This document shows positions 43,994 through 52,560 of a DNA stretch of 64,000 bases, piece by piece. Each line of letters begins with the position of its first letter. Within the stretch, counting starts at the first letter, position 1. The notes under the pieces were generated by a model. It made no database searches. It was not told the origin of the DNA and saw nothing but the letters and a program-made list of their open reading frames with translations. A program made the translations under genes and the position numbers. The stretch comes from Holophagales bacterium UBA5704 (GTDB lineage: Bacteria > Acidobacteriota > Thermoanaerobaculia > Multivoradales > UBA5704), in the NCBI GenBank assembly GCA_002420005.1, contig DIHE01000020.1, forward strand, positions 16,528-80,527. The letters are read 5' to 3'.

Positions 43994-44007
43994 TGCCACC
44001 GGTGGCC
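43994..44007. promoter_or_regulatory. Putative LacI-type operator 2
   Basis: TGCCACCGGTGGCC differs from operator 1 at 3 of 14 positions; its inner 12 bases are a perfect palindrome. It overlaps the -35 zone of the polygalacturonase promoter, a classic repressor position. Confidence 0.6.
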
Positions 44008-44025
44008 AAACGCGACGGAGTTGGC

Positions 44026-44031
44026 TACAAT
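44026..44031 (+). promoter_or_regulatory. -10 box of the rightward pectin operon
   Basis: TACAAT ends 6 nt before the ATG at 44038, so the transcript would be leaderless. No Shine-Dalgarno is present before this ATG. Confidence 0.45.
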
Positions 44032-44037
44032 GCCTCC

Positions 44038-45468
44038 ATGCCGAGAGGACACACCATCTGCCGGCCGGGCACCGGTGGGACCTTGCTCCTGCTGCTGGCG
44101 GGGTGCCTGTCCTTCTCCGCCCCCCTGGCAGCCCAGCCTGATCCGGCGCCCGGACGGGTGGACTGGACGCTGGTCGAGACCATCGTCTCCCGCATCGAGG
44201 CGCCCCGCATTCCGGCACGGACCTACCGGGTGGCCGACTTCGGTGCCTCCGGTGACGGCGCCACTGATGCACGCCCCGCCATCCTGGCGGCGATCGCCAA
44301 GGCGGCTTCCGAAGGGGGCGGGCGCGTCGTGCTGTCCCCGGGCGTCTGGCGGAGCCGCGGCCCGATCCAGCTCCAGAGCCGCATCGAGCTGCACCTCCAG
44401 CCGGGAGCGCACCTGCTGTTCTCCCCCGAGCCGGAGCACTACCTGCCGGTGGTCGAGACCCGCTGGGAGGGAACGCGGGTGCTCGGCTACTCGCCGCTCG
44501 TCTACGCCCGGGACGTCGAGGACGTCGCCATCACAGGCTCCGGGACCATCGACGGCAACGCGCGGAGCGGGTTTCACCCCTGGCACCCCCTGGCGGATCC
44601 CGACATGCAGCGCCTGCGCCGCATGGGCTTCACCGGCGTGCCCCTCGCGGAGCGCGTATTCGGGGCCGGCACGCACCTGCGTCCGCCGCTCGTGCAGCTC
44701 CTGCGCGCCCGCCGCGTCCTCCTGGAGGGCTTCACCGCGGTGAACTCGCCCTTCTGGGTGAACCACCTGGTCTACAGCGAGCACGTCACGGTGCGCGGGA
44801 TCACGGTGGAGAGCCACTTCCCGAACAACGACGGGGTGGACGTGGATTCGAGCCGCTACGTGCTGGTCGAAGACTCGGTCTTCCGCACCGGGGATGACGC
44901 GGTGGTGATCAAGTCCGGCCGCGATCTCGACGGCCGCACCGTCGGCAAGCCCAGCGAGTACGTGGTGGTGCGCAGGAACGACATGGGGGGCGAGGACGGC
45001 ATCGCGCTGGGCAGCGAGATGTCGGGGGACATCCGCTACGTCTTCTTCACCGACAACGTGCTGCGCTCGGGATCGTCGGCCATCCGCTTCAAGGCGAACC
45101 TGGACCGCGGCGGCACGGTCGAGCACGTGGGAGTCCGGCGCTTCGCGGTCGGCTCCTTCGAGCGCCTGTTCTGGTTCCAGCTCAACTACCCCGGCGAGCT
45201 CGGCGGCGACTTCCCTTCGACGTACCGCGACATCGTCTTCGAGGACTTCCAGGTGGAGAACGTGGGCACGCTGTTCGAAGCCCACGCGCCTCCCCAGGCA
45301 CCTCTGCGGGACGTGGTCCTGCGCAACGTCGCCGTCGCCTCGGCGAAGGAGACCGTGATCCTTGAAAACGTCCAGGGCCTCCGGCTCGACGGCGTGACGG
45401 TGGCGGGCCGCCCCGTGAGCGCCACCGCCGAAGAGCCCGCCGCCTCCGAGAGAGGAACCCCGCCATGA
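44038..45468 (+). CDS. GH28 polygalacturonase-like lipoprotein
   Basis: A 476-residue right-handed beta-helix hydrolase for pectin or oligogalacturonides. The signal peptide has a lipobox, LLAGC at residues 19-23, so it is probably membrane-anchored. GH28 motifs in order are YRVADFGASGDGATDARPAI, HFPNNDGVDVDSS, FRTGDDAVVIKSG, GGEDGIALGSEMSG and SSAIRFKANL. The usual His of the GHG motif appears replaced by Glu (GGEDG), an oddity for catalysis. First gene of the rightward arm; kduI overlaps its stop. The start is ATG 44038, following the TACAAT box. Possible exo-acting specificity is an inference. Confidence 0.88.
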   Translation: MPRGHTICRPGTGGTLLLLLAGCLSFSAPLAAQPDPAPGRVDWTLVETIVSRIEAPRIPARTYRVADFGASGDGATDARPAILAAIAKAASEGGGRVVLSPGVWRSRGPIQLQSRIELHLQPGAHLLFSPEPEHYLPVVETRWEGTRVLGYSPLVYARDVEDVAITGSGTIDGNARSGFHPWHPLADPDMQRLRRMGFTGVPLAERVFGAGTHLRPPLVQLLRARRVLLEGFTAVNSPFWVNHLVYSEHVTVRGITVESHFPNNDGVDVDSSRYVLVEDSVFRTGDDAVVIKSGRDLDGRTVGKPSEYVVVRRNDMGGEDGIALGSEMSGDIRYVFFTDNVLRSGSSAIRFKANLDRGGTVEHVGVRRFAVGSFERLFWFQLNYPGELGGDFPSTYRDIVFEDFQVENVGTLFEAHAPPQAPLRDVVLRNVAVASAKETVILENVQGLRLDGVTVAGRPVSATAEEPAASERGTPP

Positions 45469-46304
45469 ACGTCCGATACACCGCCGACCCCGTCCGTTTC
45501 GCCCGCATGAGCACCGAGGAGATCCGCGAGAGCTTCCTCGTCGACACCCTGTTCGCCGCGGACACGATCTCGATGGTCTACAGCGATGCGGATCGCGCCA
45601 TCGTGGGCTCCGCCGTCCCGGCGACCCGGCCCCTCACCCTGGAATCGGCACCGGAGCTGCGCTCCGAGACGTTCTGCGCGCGCCGGGAGCTGGGGATTCT
45701 CAACATCGGCGGCCCCGGGACCGTGACGGTCGACGGCGTGGAGCACGCCCTGGCCGGGCGCGACGCTCTCTACGTCGGCCGGGGTGCCAAGGTCATCACC
45801 TTCGCGAGCGATGCGGCCGGGACGCCGGCCCCGCCGGCAAGATACTACCTGCTCAGCTTCCCCGCGCATGCCGCCTGGCCGACGGTTCGCATCCGGCCCT
45901 CCGAGGTCGAGCCCGTGCACCTGGGCAGCCAGGAGAGCTGCAACCGGCGCACCCTTTACAAGCTCATCCACCCGGGCGGCGCCCGGAGCTGCCAGCTCGT
46001 CATGGGCTTCACCGTGCTGGAGCCGGGCTCGGTGTGGAACACCATGCCGCCCCACACCCACGAGCGGCGCATGGAGGTCTATCTCTACTTCGGCCTCCCG
46101 GCCGACGCGCGCGTGTTCCACTTCATGGGCCGCCCGGAGGCGACCCGGCACCTGGTGGTCGCCGACGGCCAGGCGGTGATCTCCCCGAGCTGGTCGATCC
46201 ACTGCGGTGCCGGCCCGGCGGCCTACAGCTTCTGCTGGGGCATGGGCGGCGAGAACCAGGACTTCGACGACATGGACCATCTGACCCTCGGCCATCTGAA
46301 ATGA
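45465..46304 (+). CDS. kduI: 5-dehydro-4-deoxy-D-glucuronate isomerase (KduI)
   Basis: A 279-residue cupin-like isomerase, E. coli length. It converts 5-keto-4-deoxyuronate, released from unsaturated galacturonides, to 3-deoxy-glycero-2,5-hexodiulosonate. The sequence has the typical RYTADPVRFARMSTEEIRE opening, the zinc-binding HTH of MPPHTHERRMEVYLYF near 193-195, and a C-terminal SWSIHCGAGPAAYSFCWGMG. The start overlaps the polygalacturonase stop (ATGA). It works with KduD, encoded next. Confidence 0.93.
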   Translation: MNVRYTADPVRFARMSTEEIRESFLVDTLFAADTISMVYSDADRAIVGSAVPATRPLTLESAPELRSETFCARRELGILNIGGPGTVTVDGVEHALAGRDALYVGRGAKVITFASDAAGTPAPPARYYLLSFPAHAAWPTVRIRPSEVEPVHLGSQESCNRRTLYKLIHPGGARSCQLVMGFTVLEPGSVWNTMPPHTHERRMEVYLYFGLPADARVFHFMGRPEATRHLVVADGQAVISPSWSIHCGAGPAAYSFCWGMGGENQDFDDMDHLTLGHLK

Positions 46305-46311
46305 GGTTGCC

Positions 46312-47073
46312 ATGATCCTGGACCAGTTCAAGCTCGACGGCAGGACCGCGATCGTCACCGGCACCTCGCGGGGCCTCGGCCAGAGCATCGCGGTGGGGCT
46401 CGCCGAAGCCGGTGCCGACGTGGCGCTCGTCCACCGCTCCGACGGCGCGCAGACCCAGGAGCGGATCGAGGCGCTCGGCCGCCGCTGCGTAACCCTCCGG
46501 GCCGACCTCGCCGACCGCGGCGCGGTCGCCACGATCGTCGGCGAGACGGTCGAGAAGCTCGGCGGCCTCGACATCCTGGTCAACAACGCCGGCATCATCC
46601 GCCGCGCGCCGCTCGTCGAGTTCACCGAGAAGGACTGGGACGACGTGATGGACGTCAACCTCCGCAGCCTCTTCCTCCTCAGCCAGGCCGCCGCCAAGGT
46701 GATGATCGGCCAGGGACGCGGCGGCAAGATCATCAACGTCGCGTCGATGCTGAGCTTCCAGGGCGGCATCCTGGTGCCCTCCTACACGGCCTCGAAGAGC
46801 GCGGTCCTCGGGCTCACCCGCCTGCTCGCCAACGAGCTCGCACCGCACGGCATCAACGTCAACGCGATCGCCCCGGGGTACATGGAGACCGAGAACACCC
46901 GGCCGCTCCGCGAGGACCCGGTACGCAGCAAGGCCATCCTCGACCGCATCCCCGCCGGACGCTGGGGAGCCCCGGACGACCTGCAGGGCGTGGCGGTCTT
47001 CCTCGCCTCCGCGGCATCCCAATACATGCACGGCTACACCATCGCCGTCGACGGCGGTTGGCTGGCGCGATGA
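46312..47073 (+). CDS. kduD: 2-dehydro-3-deoxy-D-gluconate 5-dehydrogenase (KduD)
   Basis: A 253-residue classical SDR of KduD length. It reduces the KduI product to 2-keto-3-deoxygluconate, the KdgK substrate. NAD site: AIVTGTSRGLGQSIAVGLAE. The NNAGIIRRAPLVEFTEKDWD segment is typical of KduD. The catalytic Ser-Tyr-Lys lie in NVASMLSFQGG and VPSYTASKSAVLGL, and the C-terminus is GYTIAVDGGWLAR. It lies 7 nt after kduI in the same operon. Confidence 0.92.
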   Translation: MILDQFKLDGRTAIVTGTSRGLGQSIAVGLAEAGADVALVHRSDGAQTQERIEALGRRCVTLRADLADRGAVATIVGETVEKLGGLDILVNNAGIIRRAPLVEFTEKDWDDVMDVNLRSLFLLSQAAAKVMIGQGRGGKIINVASMLSFQGGILVPSYTASKSAVLGLTRLLANELAPHGINVNAIAPGYMETENTRPLREDPVRSKAILDRIPAGRWGAPDDLQGVAVFLASAASQYMHGYTIAVDGGWLAR

Positions 47074-47083
47074 GGTCCATCCC

Positions 47084-49513
47084 ATGAGGTCACCCCTGTT
47101 TCTGTCCCTGCCTCTGCTTCTCCTCGCCCCCTGCGCGGCGGCTTCGGCTTCCGAACCGGGGACCCTCGCCCGGATCGAGGTCTCCAACCCCTCCGGAATC
47201 GCGCGGCCCGACACGCTCGTCCGCCTGTCGTTCGAGCAACTGGGCGTGACCGCCGGCCCGCTGCAGGTGTGGGAGGGGGATGCCGCACGCCCCACGCAGC
47301 TCCTGGACGGCGACGGCGACGGCCGCCCCGACGCTCTCGCCTTCCTGGCCGATCTCGGCGCCGCGGCGACCCACGGCTACGTCGTCGACCGGCGCCCGGC
47401 CGCGAGCGCGGTCCCGCAACGGACCCACGCCGAGGTGTCGATCAAGGAAGGCGGCGCCTGGCAGGGGAAGGTCTACGTGGGCGGCACGTTCCGGAGCGTC
47501 CGCCAGGTCACCATGCCCCCGCAGGCCAGCGACCACAATGAATACCTCCGCTACGAAGGGCCGGGGATCGAGAGCGATCAGGTCGGCTACCGGGTCTACC
47601 TCGACTGGCGCAACGGGTTCGACATCTTCGGCAAGAAGACGTCCGCGATGGTGCTGCCGCACGTGGGGCTCGACGGCTACGAGAGCTACCACCAGATGGC
47701 CGACTGGGGCGCGGACATCCTGAAGGTGGGCCAGAGCCTCGGCATGGGCGGCTTCGGATATTGGGACATCCAGGGCAAGAAGGCCGTGCTGGTCTCCGAC
47801 GTCGCGGAGCGCTCCGTCCGCATCGGGTCCGACGGCCCGATCCACTCCTCCTTCGTCCTCGCCTACAAAGGCTGGAAGACCGGCGCCGCAACGGCCGATC
47901 TCTCCGCCACCCTGTCGATGCAGGCCGGGAGCCCGATGGTGGACGTGGCCCTGGAGACCTCGGTGACCTCCGGCAGGCTCGACAACCTCGCCGTCGGCCT
48001 GGTCATCCACCCGGAGGCCGAGGTGATGACGGGCGACCTCGACGTCACCGGCGAGGCCTGGAGCTACCTGGCGACCTTCGGAAAGCAGACGTTGTTCGGG
48101 GGGGTCGAAGGCGACCGTCTCGGGATGGTGCTGCTCTTCCGGAAGATGGACCTCGTCGAGCAGACCCGGGACGAGGCCAGCCAGGTCCTGGTGTTGCGTC
48201 CGCGCGGCACGAAGCTCTCCTATGCCTTCGGGGCCCTGTGGTCCGGCCAGAAGGGCGGCGTCCAGACCCGCGAGGAGCTGAAGGCCTTCCTGGAGGCCGA
48301 AGTCGAACGGCGCACGCTCGCCCCCCGCATCCGCCTGAAGACGGAAGCGTCGCGCGCCGCCCGCGAGCTCTCCCCCCTCCAGGTCTCGACCCGCCTGGGC
48401 ACGTCGGAGATGGCGCGGCGCGGCGACAGCCTCTCCGTCGGGGGCTGGGACTCGTTCGCGTCGCGGCCGAGCAACTGGAACTACACCACCGGCCTGCTGA
48501 TGCAGGCGATGGACGACCTCGCGGCAGCCGCCGGCGATCCCCGCTTCTCCGACTTCGCCCGGCGCACGATCGACAGCTACCTGACCCCGGACGGCGCGAT
48601 CCGCACCTTCGATGCCGGCGAGTTCAACATCGACTCCATCAACTCGGGGAAGATGCTGCAACGCCTGTGGCAGCGGCATCGCGACCCCAAATACCGGGCG
48701 GCCATCGGCGCTCTGGCGGCCCAGCTCGCGGAGCATCCGCGGACCTCGGAAGGGGCCTTCTGGCACAAGCAGCGCTATCCCCACCAGCTCTGGCTGGACG
48801 GCGTCTACATGGGGATGCCCTTCCTCGCCGGCGTCGGCGTCGCGGAGGGCGACGACCACAAGGTCGAAGAGGCCGTGCGGGAATTCACCATCGCGCGCGC
48901 CCACCTGCGGGACCCGCGCTCGGGCCTCTACTACCACGCCTGGGACGAGGCCGGGAAACAGAACTGGGCGGACCCGCAGACCGGCCGCTCCCGCTACGTC
49001 TGGGGACGCGGGCTGGGCTGGTACGCCATGGCGCTCGTCGACATCCTCGACGTGATCCCGCCCGAGAGAGCTGCACTGCGCCAGCCCCTTCTCGCGATGA
49101 TTCCCGAGCTGGCCGAGAGCCTGGTCCGGCACCAGGACGCCACGGGCGTCTGGTACCAGATCCTGGACCTGCCCGCCGAGCCCGGAAACTACCGGGAAGC
49201 CTCGGCCACGGCGATGTTCACCTACTTCCTGGCCAAGGCCGTCAACAAGGGCTACCTGCCCGCGTCGTTCGCACCGGCCGCGCGCAAGGCCTGGGCGGGC
49301 CTCGTCGACGAGTTCGTCTCCGTCCATGCCGACGGGTCGTACCACCTGACCAACGTCGTCGAGGTCGGCGGCCTCGGCTATGGACGGGACGGCAGCTACC
49401 GCTACTACATGAGCGAGCGCGTGGTCGAGAACGACCCCAAGGGCCTCGGCCCGGCGATCATGGCCGGCATCCAGGTCGCCCAGCTCGCCGCTTCACCGGG
49501 GGCACACCCATGA
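47084..49513 (+). CDS. DUF4861 - GH105 fusion, unsaturated galacturonyl/rhamnogalacturonyl hydrolase
   Basis: An 809-residue exported protein. The signal peptide ends AAASAS near 23. Residues about 25-400 are DUF4861 (FDIFGKKTSAMVLPHVG, SYHQMADWGADILKVGQSLG), a beta-rich domain of pectin loci. Residues about 430-800 are a GH105/GH88-type (alpha/alpha)6 barrel: YTTGLLMQAMDDLAAA, HKQRYPHQLWLDGVYMGMPF with the catalytic Asp, YVWGRGLGWYAMALVDILD. The barrel removes the unsaturated uronic residue from lyase products, producing the KduI substrate. The two domains are normally separate genes. It lies 10 nt after kduD and overlaps the next ATG. Confidence 0.9.
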   Translation: MRSPLFLSLPLLLLAPCAAASASEPGTLARIEVSNPSGIARPDTLVRLSFEQLGVTAGPLQVWEGDAARPTQLLDGDGDGRPDALAFLADLGAAATHGYVVDRRPAASAVPQRTHAEVSIKEGGAWQGKVYVGGTFRSVRQVTMPPQASDHNEYLRYEGPGIESDQVGYRVYLDWRNGFDIFGKKTSAMVLPHVGLDGYESYHQMADWGADILKVGQSLGMGGFGYWDIQGKKAVLVSDVAERSVRIGSDGPIHSSFVLAYKGWKTGAATADLSATLSMQAGSPMVDVALETSVTSGRLDNLAVGLVIHPEAEVMTGDLDVTGEAWSYLATFGKQTLFGGVEGDRLGMVLLFRKMDLVEQTRDEASQVLVLRPRGTKLSYAFGALWSGQKGGVQTREELKAFLEAEVERRTLAPRIRLKTEASRAARELSPLQVSTRLGTSEMARRGDSLSVGGWDSFASRPSNWNYTTGLLMQAMDDLAAAAGDPRFSDFARRTIDSYLTPDGAIRTFDAGEFNIDSINSGKMLQRLWQRHRDPKYRAAIGALAAQLAEHPRTSEGAFWHKQRYPHQLWLDGVYMGMPFLAGVGVAEGDDHKVEEAVREFTIARAHLRDPRSGLYYHAWDEAGKQNWADPQTGRSRYVWGRGLGWYAMALVDILDVIPPERAALRQPLLAMIPELAESLVRHQDATGVWYQILDLPAEPGNYREASATAMFTYFLAKAVNKGYLPASFAPAARKAWAGLVDEFVSVHADGSYHLTNVVEVGGLGYGRDGSYRYYMSERVVENDPKGLGPAIMAGIQVAQLAASPGAHP

Positions 49514-50286
49514 GCTTCCAAGGATTCGACCTCACCGGACACCTCGCGATCGTCCTCGGCGGCACCTCCGGCATCGGACGTGCGCTGGTCGACGGTCTGG
49601 TGGAAGCAGGAGCCGACGTCATCGCCAGCTCGCGACGGCAGGCGGAGGTCGACGCCACGGCCCTCGCGATCGAGCAGCAGGGCAAGAGGACCTTGCGGCT
49701 CACCTCCGACGTCACCGACCGCGCCTCCCTGGAAGCGCTCCGCGAGGCCGCGATCGAGGCCTTCGGCAAGATCGACATCCTGATCAACTGCGCCGGACGG
49801 ACGCAGCGCCGCCCGACCCTCGAGGTCGGCGACGCCGAGTGGCAGGGCATCCTCGACACCAACCTGACCGGCACGCTGCGCGCCTGCCAGGTCTTCGGCG
49901 CCCCCATGCTCGCGCGCGGCTACGGCCGCATCATCAACATCGCCTCGCTGGCCTCGTTCGTCGGCCTCTACGAGGTCGCCGCGTACGCCGCCAGCAAGGC
50001 CGGCGTGGCGGCGCTGACCAAAACGCTCGCCGTCGAGTGGGGCTCCCGGGGCGTGCTGGTCAACGCCATCGCGCCGGGCGTCTTCCGCACCTCGCTCAAC
50101 CAGGCCCTGCTCGACGGCACCGCACGCGGCCACGAGTTCAAGCTCCGTACCCCGCTCGGCCGCTTCGGCCGGGTCGAGGAGCTCGCCGGAGCCGCCGTCT
50201 TCCTCGCCTCGGACGCGGCCAGCTTCGTCAACGGCGAGGTCCTCGTCGTCGACGGCGGCTTTCTCGCCAGCGGAGTGAATCAGTGA
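49510..50286 (+). CDS. Short-chain dehydrogenase in the uronate operon
   Basis: A 258-residue classical SDR. Motifs are AIVLGGTSGIGRALVDGL, NCAGRTQRRPTLEVGDAEW, NIASLASFVGLYEVAAYAAS with the Tyr-Lys, and LVNAIAPGVFRT. It resembles gluconate 5-dehydrogenases. The isomerase UxaC is present but uxaB/uxuB are not, so this enzyme may reduce tagaturonate or fructuronate (inference). It overlaps the upstream gene as ATGA and the transporter by one base (TGATG). Confidence 0.82.
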   Translation: MSFQGFDLTGHLAIVLGGTSGIGRALVDGLVEAGADVIASSRRQAEVDATALAIEQQGKRTLRLTSDVTDRASLEALREAAIEAFGKIDILINCAGRTQRRPTLEVGDAEWQGILDTNLTGTLRACQVFGAPMLARGYGRIINIASLASFVGLYEVAAYAASKAGVAALTKTLAVEWGSRGVLVNAIAPGVFRTSLNQALLDGTARGHEFKLRTPLGRFGRVEELAGAAVFLASDAASFVNGEVLVVDGGFLASGVNQ

Positions 50287-51791
50287 TGTCTCACGTTGCA
50301 AAAATCCGCGGTCTCCGCTGGTACATCTGCGCGCTCCTCTTCTTCGTCACCTTCATCAACTACGTCGACCGCGTCTCGCTCGGCGCGATGGCGCCGTTGC
50401 TCAAGGACGCCATCGGCTGGGACGACGCCGAGTTCGGGTGGATCAACTTCGCGTTCCAGCTCTCGTACGCCGCCATGTTTCCCTTTGCGGGGCGCCTCCT
50501 CGACCGTGTCGGCGTGCGCAACGGCCTCGCGATCGGCGTGCTCGTGTGGAGCCTCGCGGCGGCGGCTCATTCCGTCGCGACGACCGTCCTCGGCTTCGCG
50601 CTCGCGCGCTTCCTCCTGGGCTTGGGCGAGGCGACGAACTTCCCCGCCTGCGTAAAAGCCGTCGCCGAGTGGTTCCCGAAGCGCCAGCGTTCGCTCGCCA
50701 CGGGCATCTTCAACACCGGCACGAACTTCGGCGCCATGTTGCAGGGCGCGATGATGTGGCTCGCGGTGTCCTGGGGATGGCAATCGGCGTTCGTGGCGAT
50801 CGGCGCGCTCGGCTTCGTGTGGCTCGCGGCGTGGATGAAGGCGTACCGGTCCCCCGACGAGCATCCGCGCCTGTCGGACGAAGAGGCGCAGCTCATCCGC
50901 AGCGACCAGGAGCCGCCCGCGAAGGCGCTCTACGTTCCCTGGCAGTCGCTGCTCCGCTACCGCGAGGCGTGGGCGTTCTGCATCGGCAAGATGTTCACCG
51001 ATCCGGTGTGGTGGTTCTACCTCACCTGGCTGCCGTCCTACCTGCAACGCGAGCGCGACGTGACGCTCTCTTCAGCGGCCGGCGCATTGCTCGTCATCTA
51101 CCTCGCCGCCGACCTGGGAAGCGTCTTCGGCGGCTGGCTACCCGCCTTCTTCCTCCGCCGCGGCTGGTCCGGAACACGCGCCCGCCTCGCGACCATGGCG
51201 CTCTTCGCAGCCGGTCTCCCGATCTCGGCGCTCGGCGTGCTGGCGAAAGACCTCTGGGTGGCCGTGGCCTTCATCAGCATCGCCACCGCGTGCCATCAGG
51301 CCTGGTCCGCCAACATGTTCACCGTGGCCTCCGACGCCTTCCCGAACCGCGCCGTCGGCTCGGTCGTCGGCTTCGGCGGCATGTGCGGCGGCATCGGAGG
51401 CATGCTGATGCTCCTCGTCGCAGGCGGCATGCTGCAGTGGCTCGGCAACTTCACCCCCCTCTTCATCTTCGCCGGCGTCATGCACCCCCTCGCCTGGCTC
51501 GCCATCCGCGCCCTGGTGGGAAAGAACATCCAGCAGATCGACCTCGACAAGGGCCTCCGGACTGCGCAGAGCCCCGTGCTCCTCGCAACAGGCCTGGGGC
51601 TCACCGCCACAGGCGCCGCGCTCGCCGCGCTCGTCTTCGCGAACTGGAGCTACATCCTGTCCGTGACGAAAAACTCCGTCGCCTCTGCCGCCGGAGGCGC
51701 CGCCGCCGCGAGCCTGCTCGCGCTGATGGGCCTGGCGCTGGTCTACGCGAGCCGCGAGGTGCGGTTGGGGGCGGCGCGGGCGGCGGCGTGA
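50286..51791 (+). CDS. MFS transporter, hexuronate (ExuT/ACS) type
   Basis: A 501-residue inner membrane symporter. INYVDRVSLGAMAPLLKD near 20 is the anion:cation symporter signature of hexuronate and glucarate carriers. The loop motif GRLLDRVGVRNGLAIG, FLLGLGEATNFPACVKAVAEWFPKRQRS and GIFNTGTNFGAMLQG follow. There is an extra C-terminal pair of helices beyond about residue 430 (LATGLGLTATGAALAALVF, GGAAAASLLALMGLALVYAS), so about 14 helices instead of 12. Last gene of the rightward arm; it probably imports galacturonate. Confidence 0.9.
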   Translation: MSHVAKIRGLRWYICALLFFVTFINYVDRVSLGAMAPLLKDAIGWDDAEFGWINFAFQLSYAAMFPFAGRLLDRVGVRNGLAIGVLVWSLAAAAHSVATTVLGFALARFLLGLGEATNFPACVKAVAEWFPKRQRSLATGIFNTGTNFGAMLQGAMMWLAVSWGWQSAFVAIGALGFVWLAAWMKAYRSPDEHPRLSDEEAQLIRSDQEPPAKALYVPWQSLLRYREAWAFCIGKMFTDPVWWFYLTWLPSYLQRERDVTLSSAAGALLVIYLAADLGSVFGGWLPAFFLRRGWSGTRARLATMALFAAGLPISALGVLAKDLWVAVAFISIATACHQAWSANMFTVASDAFPNRAVGSVVGFGGMCGGIGGMLMLLVAGGMLQWLGNFTPLFIFAGVMHPLAWLAIRALVGKNIQQIDLDKGLRTAQSPVLLATGLGLTATGAALAALVFANWSYILSVTKNSVASAAGGAAAASLLALMGLALVYASREVRLGAARAAA

Positions 51792-51897
51792 GGGCGAGCG
51801 CCGGCAGCGCACCCGTGCCGTGGCGCATGAAGGGGCTCGAAATGAAATCGGGCCTCCGTACCACGGGTTGCGGGGTGAGGGCGGGCGCGCCTCCGCG

Positions 51898-51944
51898 CCA
51901 CGGGTTGAAACCCGTGGCTACGTGCCGGCGCCCACAAGGGGCGC
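51898..51944 (+). repeat. Left REP-type inverted arm of the RAYT element
   Basis: Begins with the hairpin CCACGGGTTGAAACCCGTGG and ends AAGGGGCGC. It is inverted with respect to 52514-52560 at 46 of 47 positions. A degenerate extra copy of its start lies at 51860-51871. Confidence 0.75.
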
Positions 51945-52004
51945 TAAAATGGACAGGCGCCACGATGATACGTGTGCGCATGAACCGAGGGGGCGCGACT
52001 GGCG

Positions 52005-52451
52005 ATGGCCAGGACCTATACAAAACTCATCTATCACATCGTGTTCAGCACGAAGGGGCGGATTCCCTTGATCGCCCCTGAGATCCGCGACCGGCTGTTC
52101 GAATACCTCGGCGGTGTGATTCGAGGCGAAAAGGGAAGCCTCCTGGAGATCGGCGGGATGCCGGATCACGTTCACATCCTCGCCCGCTTCGGACCTGCCA
52201 TCGCCGTCTCGGAAATGCTCAAGCGCATCAAGGGGAGCTCCTCCCATTGGCTGAGCCAGGAAACCGGAACCTGGTTCGCCTGGCAAAGCGGCTACGGCGC
52301 CTTTTCGGTCAGCGAGTCCCAGGTCGCGGCGGTTCGGAAGTACATCCAGCAGCAGGAAGAGCATCACAAGCAGATCTCCTTCCAGGACGAGCTCCTCGCA
52401 CTCCTGCGCAAACATCGGGTCGAATTCGACGAGAGCGACCTCTTTGATTGA
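52005..52451 (+). CDS. IS200/IS605-like Y1 transposase (REP-associated tyrosine transposase)
   Basis: A 148-residue TnpA. The start YTKLIYHIVFSTKGRIPLIA is standard. The HUH motif (His-hydrophobic-His) is GMPDHVHILARF near 57, and the nucleophile Tyr is in AVRKYIQQQEEHHK near 122. GAFSVSESQVAAV precedes it. No TnpB is present. The long inverted REP-like arms on both sides, rather than typical IS200 ends, make this a domesticated RAYT type, expected to copy or maintain REP sequences. Confidence 0.88.
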   Translation: MARTYTKLIYHIVFSTKGRIPLIAPEIRDRLFEYLGGVIRGEKGSLLEIGGMPDHVHILARFGPAIAVSEMLKRIKGSSSHWLSQETGTWFAWQSGYGAFSVSESQVAAVRKYIQQQEEHHKQISFQDELLALLRKHRVEFDESDLFD

Positions 52452-52513
52452 GCCCGAGCCCGACCGGCTGGACCGGGAGAGGTCGGGACCTCCCTTCTTG
52501 GAGGGCGGAGGAA

Positions 52514-52560
52514 GCGCCCCTTGCGGGCGCCGGCACGTAGCCACGGGTTTCAACCCGTGG
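52514..52560 (-). repeat. Right REP-type inverted arm of the RAYT element
   Basis: Reverse complement of 51898-51944 with one difference. It contains the palindrome GTAGCCACGGGTTTCAACCC and then GTGG. Confidence 0.75.

Noticed and set aside
51792..52004. Extra gene between the transporter and the transposase
   Set aside because: The open frames are created by REP-type repeat sequence.
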